A DNA stretch of 31,773 nucleotides, from contig CAKUBM010000026.1 in assembly GCA_934643145.1 (NCBI GenBank), forward strand, positions 1-31,773, written 5' to 3'. How positions within the stretch are numbered: the stretch's first letter is position 1; each line of letters begins with the position of its first letter. This document shows positions 1-7,769 of the stretch, piece by piece. This DNA comes from an uncultured Collinsella sp. Lineage in GTDB: Bacteria > Actinomycetota > Coriobacteriia > Coriobacteriales > Coriobacteriaceae. The position numbers and the translations under genes were made by a program. Under the pieces are notes generated by a model. That model was not told the origin of the DNA. It did not search any database and saw only the letters and a list, made by a program, of their open reading frames with translations.

Positions 1-77
1 CCCGGCACTTGGTAGTAAAAAGCACGGCAACGTGACGCTGCCGTGCTTGTGCTTTTTACTGGAGCGGGCAACGGGAC
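1..77. repeat. 77-bp direct repeat, copy 1 (tRNA-Gly 3' end plus terminator)
   Basis: This segment is identical, base for base, to 193-269 (offset 192). It contains a hairpin terminator and, at its right end, the last 17 nt of the minus-strand tRNA-Gly gene with its CCA, without the rest of that tRNA. It starts at the window edge, so the repeat may extend further left. It looks like one half of a tandem duplication, or the scar of an insertion at the tRNA 3' end. Confidence 0.85.
14..60. terminator. Bidirectional hairpin terminator (copy 1)
   Basis: AAGCACGGCA (20-29) pairs with TGCCGTGCTT (39-48). A second set of complementary arms, AGTAAAAAGCAC (14-25) and GTGCTTTTTACT (49-60), gives an A-run on one side and a T-run on the other. 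The structure could therefore stop transcription in both directions, as expected between convergent tRNA genes. Confidence 0.6.
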
Positions 78-192
78 GTCCGCGCGTCCGCGGTGCGGAC
101 GCGCACCGGCTTCAGGCGCCTGCCGGCGCCTTCGCCTGCTCGCTACAAACGCTTCGCGTTTGCTTGACGCTCGCACCCTGTCGGGTTCGAGT
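78..192. other. Unexplained segment between the two repeat copies, with a tRNA T-arm-like end
   Basis: This 115-bp stretch separates the two 77-bp repeat copies. It is dense in short palindromes: CGCGTCCGC / GCGGACGCG near 84-105, CAGGCGCCTG near 113-122 and AAACGC / GCGTTT near 147-161. Its last bases run into the second repeat as GGGTTCGAGTCCC (183-195), which reads like a plus-strand tRNA T-arm. No complete cloverleaf could be built. It may be a tRNA remnant or a rearrangement junction. Confidence 0.35.
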
Positions 193-269
193 CCCGGCAC
201 TTGGTAGTAAAAAGCACGGCAACGTGACGCTGCCGTGCTTGTGCTTTTTACTGGAGCGGGCAACGGGAC
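193..269. repeat. 77-bp direct repeat, copy 2 (joined to the intact tRNA-Gly)
   Basis: This is an exact copy of 1-77. Here the right end continues into the complete minus-strand tRNA-Gly gene, so this is probably the ancestral arrangement. The repeat carries the hairpin terminator at 206-252. Confidence 0.85.
206..252. terminator. Bidirectional hairpin terminator (copy 2), downstream of tRNA-Gly
   Basis: AAGCACGGCA (212-221) pairs with TGCCGTGCTT (231-240), with outer arms at 206-217 and 241-252 containing A5 and T5 runs. It lies directly 3' of the minus-strand tRNA-Gly and would end its transcript. Confidence 0.65.
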
Positions 270-326
270 TCGAACCCGCGAGTGTCAGCTTGGGAAGCTG
301 ATGCCTTACCACTTGGCGATGCCCGC
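252..326 (-). tRNA. tRNA-Gly (anticodon CCC)
   Basis: On the minus strand the gene begins GCGGGCA (326-320) and ends TGCCCGC with discriminator T and an encoded CCA at 254-252. The anticodon stem TCAGC/GCTGA encloses loop TTCCCAA, giving anticodon CCC, which reads the glycine codon GGG. The T-arm is GCGGG TTCGAGT CCCGT. All four arms can be drawn. A terminator hairpin follows immediately. The 3' 17 nt plus CCA are duplicated at 60-77. Confidence 0.93.
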
Positions 327-339
327 TTGTGTGTTGGCT

Positions 340-369
340 AGTATAACGCGGTTGTCTTGTTCGATACAA
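340..369 (-). promoter_or_regulatory. Promoter of tRNA-Gly
   Basis: On the minus strand TTGTAT (369-364) and TATACT (345-340) are separated by 18 bp. The -10 box ends 13 nt before the first base of the mature tRNA, a normal distance for a tRNA promoter. Confidence 0.6.
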
Positions 370-567
370 GGGTGTCGATGCTTGTTTTAGCTGTGGAGAA
401 TCGTCTGGAAAACAGTCCAATTGTGGAGATAGGGACCTCTGGCGTCCTTATTTCACCATCTTTTACCTGCGATTTTATTTGATTGTTCCATATGGGCCCA
501 ATTTGTCAGAAATCGGGCAAGCTTTTGGTCAGCTTCCGGTACTTACCCGCATGAACCTCGGGGGTAG

Positions 568-618
568 CCTCGTCCCAAGCGCCGCAGCCTCCCCGTGCGG
601 CGCACGAGGGATAAGGAG
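568..618 (+). promoter_or_regulatory. Two-tier 5'UTR hairpin and ribosome-binding site of the adhesin gene
   Basis: CCTCGT (568-573) can pair with ACGAGG (604-609), and inside it GCCGCA (581-586) pairs with TGCGGC (596-601). The structure ends three bases before the AAGGAG ribosome-binding site at 613-618. It could influence translation of the adhesin, but nothing identifies it as a known riboswitch. The rest of 370-567 shows no gene and no convincing promoter. Confidence 0.35.
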
Positions 619-623
619 CAGCC

Positions 624-3600
624 ATGTCCAACGCACCCACGCACTCTGTCCACAGCGCAATCGCAACAGGCCCGCTGCTCCTACTCCTCTTCCTACTCAT
701 CAGCTGCTTGGCGCCAGTACCCGCACTTGCCATCGACGGCTACGATCAGCTCGGCTTCCACACCATTAGCGACGATTGCGGGCCCTTCCTCATCGGTAAG
801 TACGAGGCTCAAGACGCCTCAATCGCATACTGCATGAACCAGGAACGTCCCGGTCCCACCAAGCCGGGCGGCCCTTGGCTCAACTTTGATCAAGGCTGGG
901 TGTGGCTCGACGACGAGTTCGCGGCGGTCGTTTGTCACGGATATCCTTCTGCCACGTCGTTTGGCGGTTACAACCTGTCGCCCGATCGCGCCCGCGCCGC
1001 CACTCAACTTGCCGTATGGATGCTTAACGGCACCACCCATGTCGACGGCACCTACTCCTACACAACAGCTCAAGGCAAGACAAAAAGTGGGCATTTTACC
1101 GCCGACAATGAGGTTGTGGCTGCCGCACGGTGGCTTCACGACAATGCAAAATCGGGAGGCATCAAAGCCGCTCCGCACCGCGCGCGGCGCTATTTGGGAC
1201 CCATATCGGGCGGCAGCAAGCGTCAAGACATGCTCTACGTACTGCCATCTGTCACCGTTTCTTTCCAAAAACAATCCGCGAACACCGTCATTACCAGCGG
1301 AAACGACACCTATCAGTTTGACGGGGCAACATTCGATATCTTCGAGAGCATGAGCGGCGCGCGCGTCGGCACGCTCAAAATGGACGGCAACGGCCGAGCG
1401 CAGGCAACACTTTTGCCCAACACGGCATACTACCTGGTAGAGACAAAGGCGCCGGCAGGCTATGTCCCTCGACGCGACCGGATCCCCTTTACCACGGAGG
1501 GCAGTGGTGGCCATGTCACAATCGATGAGCAACCAGGCACCATCACGCTACGCATCGTAAAGCTTGACGCCGCAACGGGCACTGGATCCCAAGCGGGAGC
1601 CTCGCTCGCCGGTGCCGAGTTTACCTGCGTTTCTCAATCCACCCCCGGATGGACGCAAACCCTTACGACCGACGAAACCGGTCGAGCCGCCCTTGCCGAT
1701 GTTCCCCTGGGAACCTTCACCGTCTATGAGTCGAAGGCTCCCGAGGGCTACCTGCTGCCCAGCGACAGCTGGACCTACACCGTTGGGGCCGACCAGTTGG
1801 GCGATTCGGGCGTCGTCGAGCTCGAATCTCGCATTTCCGATATTCCGATTGCATTTGACCTTGAAATTTCCAAGTTTAAAGATCACGGCAACAGCGATCA
1901 GTCTGGCTTGGAGCAGCCCGCTGAAGGCGTTGTCTTTGAAGTCATCAGCAATAGCTCACAACAGGCTGTTGGCACGTTGACCACAAATATCTATGGTTTT
2001 GCCTCCACCAAAGACCAGCCCGGAGCATGGTTCGGCGCAGGCAAGCGGCCCGATGGCGTCCACGGAGCCATCCCCTACGACCGTGCCGGCTACACAGTTC
2101 GGGAGGTTCCAGAGTCCGTCCCCGAAGGCTTTAAACAGGCAGGAGAATGGACCGTCTCGGCCGAACAGATCGCTGACGGTGCCGAGCTTCAGTACATCGT
2201 GGACAACCATGCCCTATCGACACATCTCCAGATTGTTAAGCGCGACGCCCAGACCGGTGCCGCGGTTCCCCTTGCCGGCTTTAGCTTCCAGCTGCTCGAC
2301 AGCAACCACGAGCCCATCTCGCAAACGTGCTGGTATCCATCCCACAATATCCTGAACACCTTTACGACCGACACAACGGGTACCGTCACGCTGCCCGAAT
2401 CTCTTAACCCGGGCACCTACTACGTGCGAGAGGTCTCGTCAAAGAAGCCATACCTTGTCGGAGAGGACCTCACGATAACAATCCCCGCCGACAGATATCT
2501 AACGCCCGTTGCAATCGCCCCATACTTCGACGACGCGGCAACCGGAAGCATCGAAATCGTAAAGTCCGACGCCACCGATGGGCGCAACCTCATGGGGGCC
2601 GTATTTGATATCCGAGCTGCAGGCGATATTGTTCGCCCCGACGGTAGCATCGTTGCCCTGGCCGGCGAAACCGTCGCCACGGTAACGACTGACGAGCAGG
2701 GGTCCGCCCGCGCAAGTCATCTTTCGTTGGGATGTGGAACCGCATGCTACGAAGTCGTTGAGACCCAAGCGCCCGAAGGATACCTCCTGGACCAGAATCC
2801 CCATACGGTCGAGCTGTCATATGCCGACCAGACAACGCCCGTCATCGAGGCCCATCTCGGAGTGTCCGACGATTTCACCAAGGTTGATATCTCCAAGGTC
2901 GATGCAAGCGGTGAGCAGGAAGTGGAAGGCGCACAGCTCACCCTATATGGTCCCGATAAAACCGAAATAGACTCCTGGACCTCATCCGATAAACCGCACC
3001 GTATCGAACATCTTGCGCCCGGCACCTACACGTTGCGCGAAATGATGTCCCCGCGGACCTACGACCTTGCCGAGGAGATAACGTTTGAAGTGAAGGCTAC
3101 GGGAGAAGTCCAATCTTTTGCCATGAAGGACGCGCCGATCGAGATCAAAGGACAGATCGACAAGCGTCAAGAAATTGCCCAGCCCGTCGGGGATGACCTC
3201 TTGGCCAACGGCGATGGCAAAAACCGTGCCGCAACACAAGCCAATGCGGAAGGTTTTTTCTCCTACACCGTCGACGCGCGAAACGTGTCGACCACCTGGG
3301 TTGATGAGTTCACGATTACCGATGATCTTGAGTGCGCCAAGGACGGCACGGCAAGATTCGTCTCAATTGAAACCCCTATCGTCACCGGCGACCTCAACGG
3401 CCTATGTAACGTGTGGTACCGTACGACGCCGTTGGGCTCGTCAAGCATCGACGAGGAGGCAAACGCGACAGTTGACGATGGACATGAAAACCCCTGGCTT
3501 GAGTCCGAAGAAGTTAAAGAGCGCTTAGGCGAGGACCGTCGCCTCGTTGATTACGAAGGCTGGCATCTCTGGAAAACCGATGTCCCGACCACAGAATCAA

Positions 3601-4055
3601 CCACACTTGAGGCACATGAGCTCGATCTTCCCGCCAATACCGTCGTAACGGGCATTCGCATTGAATACGGTGCGGTGGCCGCCGACTTTACGACTCGAAG
3701 CGATGCGGATTCTTGGACCCGCGATGATCTCAAAGATGAGCACGACGACCTTGACGATGTCAAAGCAATCCTTGGTACAGACGCTCGGGGTGCAGTCGTG
3801 CACATGCAGGCAACGTCGGCTTATACGCCACAAACTGCACTCACCAACAGCGCCCGTGTCGACCTCTGTCGCAATGGCGGCGGCGACAAACTTGAGTCAC
3901 ATGACGAAGATCGCGTCGTTCAACAATGTGCCCTGCCGCAAGACCTGCCGGCAACGGGATCTATTCCCATCGCCGCCTGCCTAACCGCCCTCTTGACTTC
4001 CGGCGCCGCAGCCATCTTGTTTGCCCACCTGAAATCGGCATCGAGGAGGCGCTAA
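624..4055 (+). CDS. LPXTG-anchored thioester/CnaB-domain surface adhesin
   Basis: This 1143-residue cell-wall protein probably binds host surfaces covalently. The ATG follows AAGGAG at 613-618. Residues 1-36 form a signal peptide with a leucine-rich core ending near ALA. Residues ~40-200 resemble a TQxA thioester domain: Cys70 lies in YCMNQ and Gln128 in TQLAVW, the two residues expected to form the internal thioester. About six SpaA/CnaB-like repeats follow, each ending in a pattern such as ETKAPAGY, ESKAPEGY or ETQAPEGY. These domains usually carry Lys-Asn/Asp isopeptide bonds. A distinct domain at ~840-1090 (starting near GQIDKRQ) leads to LPATG (1108-1112), a hydrophobic helix and KSASRRR, so sortase A-type anchoring is expected. 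No sortase or pilin partner is in the window, so a lone adhesin is more likely than a pilus operon. Family assignment rests on motifs; the ligand is unknown. Confidence 0.88.
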   Translation: MSNAPTHSVHSAIATGPLLLLLFLLISCLAPVPALAIDGYDQLGFHTISDDCGPFLIGKYEAQDASIAYCMNQERPGPTKPGGPWLNFDQGWVWLDDEFAAVVCHGYPSATSFGGYNLSPDRARAATQLAVWMLNGTTHVDGTYSYTTAQGKTKSGHFTADNEVVAAARWLHDNAKSGGIKAAPHRARRYLGPISGGSKRQDMLYVLPSVTVSFQKQSANTVITSGNDTYQFDGATFDIFESMSGARVGTLKMDGNGRAQATLLPNTAYYLVETKAPAGYVPRRDRIPFTTEGSGGHVTIDEQPGTITLRIVKLDAATGTGSQAGASLAGAEFTCVSQSTPGWTQTLTTDETGRAALADVPLGTFTVYESKAPEGYLLPSDSWTYTVGADQLGDSGVVELESRISDIPIAFDLEISKFKDHGNSDQSGLEQPAEGVVFEVISNSSQQAVGTLTTNIYGFASTKDQPGAWFGAGKRPDGVHGAIPYDRAGYTVREVPESVPEGFKQAGEWTVSAEQIADGAELQYIVDNHALSTHLQIVKRDAQTGAAVPLAGFSFQLLDSNHEPISQTCWYPSHNILNTFTTDTTGTVTLPESLNPGTYYVREVSSKKPYLVGEDLTITIPADRYLTPVAIAPYFDDAATGSIEIVKSDATDGRNLMGAVFDIRAAGDIVRPDGSIVALAGETVATVTTDEQGSARASHLSLGCGTACYEVVETQAPEGYLLDQNPHTVELSYADQTTPVIEAHLGVSDDFTKVDISKVDASGEQEVEGAQLTLYGPDKTEIDSWTSSDKPHRIEHLAPGTYTLREMMSPRTYDLAEEITFEVKATGEVQSFAMKDAPIEIKGQIDKRQEIAQPVGDDLLANGDGKNRAATQANAEGFFSYTVDARNVSTTWVDEFTITDDLECAKDGTARFVSIETPIVTGDLNGLCNVWYRTTPLGSSSIDEEANATVDDGHENPWLESEEVKERLGEDRRLVDYEGWHLWKTDVPTTESTTLEAHELDLPANTVVTGIRIEYGAVAADFTTRSDADSWTRDDLKDEHDDLDDVKAILGTDARGAVVHMQATSAYTPQTALTNSARVDLCRNGGGDKLESHDEDRVVQQCALPQDLPATGSIPIAACLTALLTSGAAAILFAHLKSASRRR

Positions 4056-4057
4056 TG

Positions 4058-4100
4058 CAAAAAAGTGGGCGAACCAGTCTCCCGGTTCGCCCTCTTTTAG
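4058..4100. terminator. Bidirectional terminator between convergent genes
   Basis: GGGCGAACC (4067-4075) pairs with GGTTCGCCC (4084-4092). An A-run lies on the left and CTCTTTTA on the right, so the hairpin can end both the adhesin transcript and the minus-strand operon coming from the right. Confidence 0.8.
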
Positions 4101-4118
4101 CCATGTAAAGTGCCGCGG

Positions 4119-4337
4119 CTATTCTGCAGATGAAGATCCGCCGTCGACGAGCGCTTGCTCGGACTCAGGGATTCCATCGGCACCCGTACTTTGCTCCTGC
4201 TCCACCTCTTCGCTGATTGCGGACGCGGGGGTCGATCCCTTTACGCCCACGATGTAGGCAGCCCCAAATCCCAAAGCGACGGCAATAAGGGTCAGAATCA
4301 AGTAAACAGGCCAATGACGTTTAATGAACGAAAACAC
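4119..4337 (-). CDS. Small single-pass membrane protein, function unknown
   Basis: This is a 72-residue protein starting at GTG (4337-4335), with AAGGAG on the minus strand at 4348-4343, six bases before the start. Residues ~10-31 are one hydrophobic helix (VYLILTLIAVALGFGAAYIV). The N-terminus is basic (FIKRHW), which favours an N-in topology. Residues ~35-72 are Ser/Glu/Gly-rich and probably disordered outside the membrane. It begins 21 nt after the large gene at 4359-7571 on the same strand and is almost certainly co-transcribed with it, so it may work with that membrane protein. No family was recognised. Confidence 0.7.
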   Translation of the reverse strand: MFSFIKRHWPVYLILTLIAVALGFGAAYIVGVKGSTPASAISEEVEQEQSTGADGIPESEQALVDGGSSSAE

Positions 4338-4358
4338 GTTGACTCCTTAGAGCTCCGC

Positions 4359-7300
4359 CTACGAACGGCGGATAACCTCGGTCACGACCTCGGATACCGT
4401 GGCGATGTTCGTCGGGTTAACGTTGTGGGGCAGGTCGTCCTCGGTACGAGCACAAGCCAGGCGCGTGCCGTCCACACCGGCGATGGTGAGGGCGCGGCGG
4501 CTCGCCTCGAGCGCGGCATAGGCATCGGTCCTGGCATAGGGCATCTCGAGCGCACCACAATCGACATGGAACGACTTACAGACCTTGCTGACCAGGTTCA
4601 TGATGCGGCGGTCGCCCTTAAGCAGCTGCTGCTCGCCCTCGACTGTCACGACCGAAAGCCTACCGGCGCCGACGGATTCAAGATTGATGAAGAATACGCC
4701 GCGGAGCTTATCGCGATGCGAGGCTAAGAACGCCTTCATGCCGGCGCCATCACAATCCGAGGCACCCGTCGCCACAAACCAGATATCGTGACCGAGCAGT
4801 TCGTCATCGCCCATGGAGGCGACAGCCGAGAGCATGTCTTCGTCAGATGCGCCATCGGAAGACGTAGCGCCGCCCTTCCAGCCGTCGTTATCGTCCTCGA
4901 AGTTATCCCACGAGCCGATACCGCGGCCGGACTTCTTGGCATCGTAATCGTCTTCGACACCCAGCCAGTCGCTCATGCTGTCCTGATCGTTTTTCTTTTT
5001 ACGACCGAACAGACCGCCCAGACCGCGCTTGCGGGGCTTGGGCGCAGCCGAAGCGGGAGCCGAGATAGTCTCGAGCGGCCGCGCGCCCGACGCGGCGGGC
5101 ATAGAAGGCGCAACGGGCGCCGATGTGGGCTCGGGACCCTGCGCCGTCGCGAAGGGGTCATCGACCTGAGCCGAGGGGTCGGGAAGGTCAAACAGCGACG
5201 TGCGAGACGCAACGTTAGCCTGCTTCATCGACGGCAACGACGGATCGGGGACCGAGGCCAGCGGCGACGAAGAGGGCGCAGGCGCCGGAACTGACGCCGG
5301 ATCGGGAACATTCATCTGCGGGCGCGGTGCAGCCTGAGACGAAATCTGCGCCATGAGGGAATCGACCGTTTCGTCCTGAGTGGGGGCGACGTTGGCAACC
5401 GTGGAGCCAGAACCACCCGGAGTCGGCATGGTGAAAATCTGCGTGGAGTAAGGTCTCGACTCGTCCGTCTCGGGCACCTCGGAAACTTCGGAGACCACAG
5501 CCTCCTCCTGCTCGACCTCGGCCGAATCGTCCTGCTCGACCGCCACGTGCTGCTCTTCGTCAGCGCCGACCTCGACGGCCTGGTCTTCGGCAACATCCGG
5601 GGTTTCAACCACATCGGCGGCCTCGGCATCGTTTGCCACAGCGGCCTGATCATCGGAAGCCTCAAGGGGCTCAGCAATCGCGGTGCCCTGCTTTTCAAAC
5701 GTTATCGTGGCATCGAACTGCGCGGCGTCGAACGACATGGTGCTATCGACGGGCTGCTGGGGCTCGAAAGACGTCGTCGCCTCGACAACGTCCTCGGATG
5801 CCGGTTGTTGGGGCTCAAAAGACGTCGTAGCTTCGGCAGCATCGACGGCCACTGGCTGCATAGCCTCGTTCTGTTCGAACTCCTGTGCCGCGAGCTCACG
5901 CTCCGCCTCGGCTGCCTGCTGCTGGGCGATAGCCTCCTGCTCGGCAGCCTCGCGTGCGATAGCGCGCTTTTCCTCAAAGTCGTCGATGAATTTCTTGCCC
6001 TTTGCAAACGCGCCCTTAAAGAAGCTGGATGCGCTGGCGCCAATCGAAGAGAAGGCGGATGCAATATCGGCATGGGGCGTCGCCGCGGGAATCTCGGCCG
6101 AGAAATCGGTATCGCTCTCGTAAGACACGCGTCGCGGCTGCTCGACATAATCATCGTCAGACTCGTCCGCGACGTCCTGTGCCGGCGCGGCGGGTGCCAG
6201 AATGTCCAGTCCCGCTGCAGGATCGATTGTAGACATAGCCTCGGGCTCCGCAACGGCAGGAGAAGCCGCAGCGGGCACGTCGTCCACAACGGCGGCGGGT
6301 GCAGGTGCATCCGCGACGGGGACAGGCTCGGGCTCGAACGTCGGCTCCTCGCCCTCCTCGTAATCGAGCGTACAGGACTCGGGAAGCATCCCGAGTGCAC
6401 GAATGGCATCCGAACCAAAGCGGATGTTGCCGGCGGCATTGCGATAGAGCTTAGGCTCAGGCTCGCTGGGCTCGACCACAACAGGCTCTTCCGCCGGCTC
6501 GACAGCGGGGGCCTCGGCAGCGGGCTCTTCGACTTGGGCAGCCTGGTCCTGAGCCTCGGGCACGATGGCGCCAATCAGCGTCTCGTCGGCAGACGCACCC
6601 TCAAAGCCATCGATCTGCTCGTCGAAAGCCTCGCCCTGTTCGGATTCGAACTGAGCATCGGGAGCGATCGGCTGGCCGAACTCATCCTCCTCGTAGGCAG
6701 GCTCCTCATACTCGATGGTGTTGCCATAGTCGTTTTGCTGCTGGGCCGCGGCATATTCCGCCGCCGCACGTGCCATCTCCTCGGCGCGACGTTTTTGCTC
6801 ACCAAAATAGGTGTCGAACGGAACGTCGTCGGGGAACTCATTCTCGCCCTGGAAGGGAGCAACGTTGTCCATAACGCCGAGCATAGCGGCGACAGAAGAC
6901 TTGTTGCACACCGCGCCGGACGTATAGGGAAGAATGTAGCGGTTAGAAATGATGTTTGCCGCGTTGGCGAGCGCAACGAGGGAAGCGAGGATCGCGACAA
7001 TCCACAGCAGAACCTTGAGCGCGCCGGGGAGCGGCAGGATACGCAAGATGGCAACGGCAGCAGGGGCAACCGTGGCAACGGGCAACAGCTTGGCGATGAG
7101 CGCACGATACGAAGCATAGGGCTCGCGGGCGAGCAGCTCAGCACGGGGAGAGTCGTAGTGTGCGACAACGACCACCGGGCGGTTGCGCGGAGACGCGAGC
7201 GGGCCCGAGGCCTTGTGGTAGGCGATGACATTTTGGCTCACGCCCGTCTTGCCCAGGCGCGAAACCACGGGGTGGCCCGTGCGTTCGAGCACGTAAAGAA

Positions 7301-7571
7301 CGGCGCCGGCAATGGCCAGCAAGGTGCCGACCAAGCCGATGCCGCCGCCGATGCCCATCAGTAGGGCGCCGGCAAACGCAAGAATACCGGTAACGGCAAA
7401 TGCCAACCTACTGGGCGCCGGGGCATTGAACTCCTGAACCTCGGGATCAAAGCCGTGGTTGCGGAAGATCTGAGCGATATCCTCGGCAGCCAAGCGCTCT
7501 TCTTCGCTGCATGCCGGCGTAATGCCGGTGTTCTGCAGCAGGTGGTTAATATAGTTCTGGGTGTTCGCCAT
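4359..7571 (-). CDS. Large membrane protein with degenerate M28 peptidase-like ends and a long acidic disordered insert
   Basis: The start chosen is ATG at 7571-7569, preceded by GGAG (7580-7577), giving 1070 residues; the open frame continues upstream but that part covers the promoter region. Residues 1-50 resemble the N-terminal helix region of aminopeptidases. Two hydrophobic pairs (~55-95 and ~160-208) should be four membrane helices. VVVVAHYDSP (His138, Asp140) matches the M28 HxD motif. Where M28 enzymes have the bridging Asp (DNxSG) this protein has CNKSSVAAM (Cys222). Residues ~265-905 are Glu/Ala/Pro/Gln-rich, low-complexity and acidic, with a basic patch (KKKN) near 860. The C-terminal ~150 residues resume a peptidase-like fold: WFVATGASDCDGAG stands where GxEExGxxG is usual, then FINLESVG, then LPHNVNP (His ~1049). 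With key ligands changed it may be an inactive scaffold. M28 assignment is by motif only. Confidence 0.72.
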   Translation of the reverse strand: MANTQNYINHLLQNTGITPACSEEERLAAEDIAQIFRNHGFDPEVQEFNAPAPSRLAFAVTGILAFAGALLMGIGGGIGLVGTLLAIAGAVLYVLERTGHPVVSRLGKTGVSQNVIAYHKASGPLASPRNRPVVVVAHYDSPRAELLAREPYASYRALIAKLLPVATVAPAAVAILRILPLPGALKVLLWIVAILASLVALANAANIISNRYILPYTSGAVCNKSSVAAMLGVMDNVAPFQGENEFPDDVPFDTYFGEQKRRAEEMARAAAEYAAAQQQNDYGNTIEYEEPAYEEDEFGQPIAPDAQFESEQGEAFDEQIDGFEGASADETLIGAIVPEAQDQAAQVEEPAAEAPAVEPAEEPVVVEPSEPEPKLYRNAAGNIRFGSDAIRALGMLPESCTLDYEEGEEPTFEPEPVPVADAPAPAAVVDDVPAAASPAVAEPEAMSTIDPAAGLDILAPAAPAQDVADESDDDYVEQPRRVSYESDTDFSAEIPAATPHADIASAFSSIGASASSFFKGAFAKGKKFIDDFEEKRAIAREAAEQEAIAQQQAAEAERELAAQEFEQNEAMQPVAVDAAEATTSFEPQQPASEDVVEATTSFEPQQPVDSTMSFDAAQFDATITFEKQGTAIAEPLEASDDQAAVANDAEAADVVETPDVAEDQAVEVGADEEQHVAVEQDDSAEVEQEEAVVSEVSEVPETDESRPYSTQIFTMPTPGGSGSTVANVAPTQDETVDSLMAQISSQAAPRPQMNVPDPASVPAPAPSSSPLASVPDPSLPSMKQANVASRTSLFDLPDPSAQVDDPFATAQGPEPTSAPVAPSMPAASGARPLETISAPASAAPKPRKRGLGGLFGRKKKNDQDSMSDWLGVEDDYDAKKSGRGIGSWDNFEDDNDGWKGGATSSDGASDEDMLSAVASMGDDELLGHDIWFVATGASDCDGAGMKAFLASHRDKLRGVFFINLESVGAGRLSVVTVEGEQQLLKGDRRIMNLVSKVCKSFHVDCGALEMPYARTDAYAALEASRRALTIAGVDGTRLACARTEDDLPHNVNPTNIATVSEVVTEVIRRS

Positions 7572-7769
7572 GTGCGCTCCACATCCATAATCCGACAAAT
7601 AGGCCCAATGCATGCACATTAGAACCGTATATAGTCGAAAGTATACCCCGAGCGAGCGCAAACGACCGAATTCGGGCCATCTTAACGCCCCGAGCGGACA
7701 AGGATATAGCCTAATCTCCATATCGGACTAAAATCATGGCAGCAAACCATCTTCTCATGCGAGGACTCT
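7572..7769. promoter_or_regulatory. Divergent intergenic region
   Basis: These 198 bp separate the minus-strand peptidase-like gene from the plus-strand WYL regulators, so promoters for both must lie here. On the minus strand TATACT and TATATA near 7626-7645 are possible -10 elements, but no convincing -35 box was found. GAGGA at 7761-7765 is the ribosome-binding site of the first WYL gene. Confidence 0.35.

Noticed and set aside
32..420. Two short open frames over the tRNA-Gly and repeat region
   Set aside because: They run through tRNA, terminators and duplicated sequence, with no ribosome-binding site and no protein-like composition.
5547..7364. A 605-codon open frame on the plus strand
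   Set aside because: It lies wholly antisense to the peptidase-like gene, in its GC-rich low-complexity part, where stop codons are rare. The translated protein is Arg/Leu/Gly-rich with no recognisable domain, and there is no ribosome-binding site.
7572..7721. N-terminal extension of the peptidase-like protein to 7721
   Set aside because: The extra 50 codons have no ribosome-binding site and contain the likely promoter region. GGAG at 7577-7580 supports the start at 7571.
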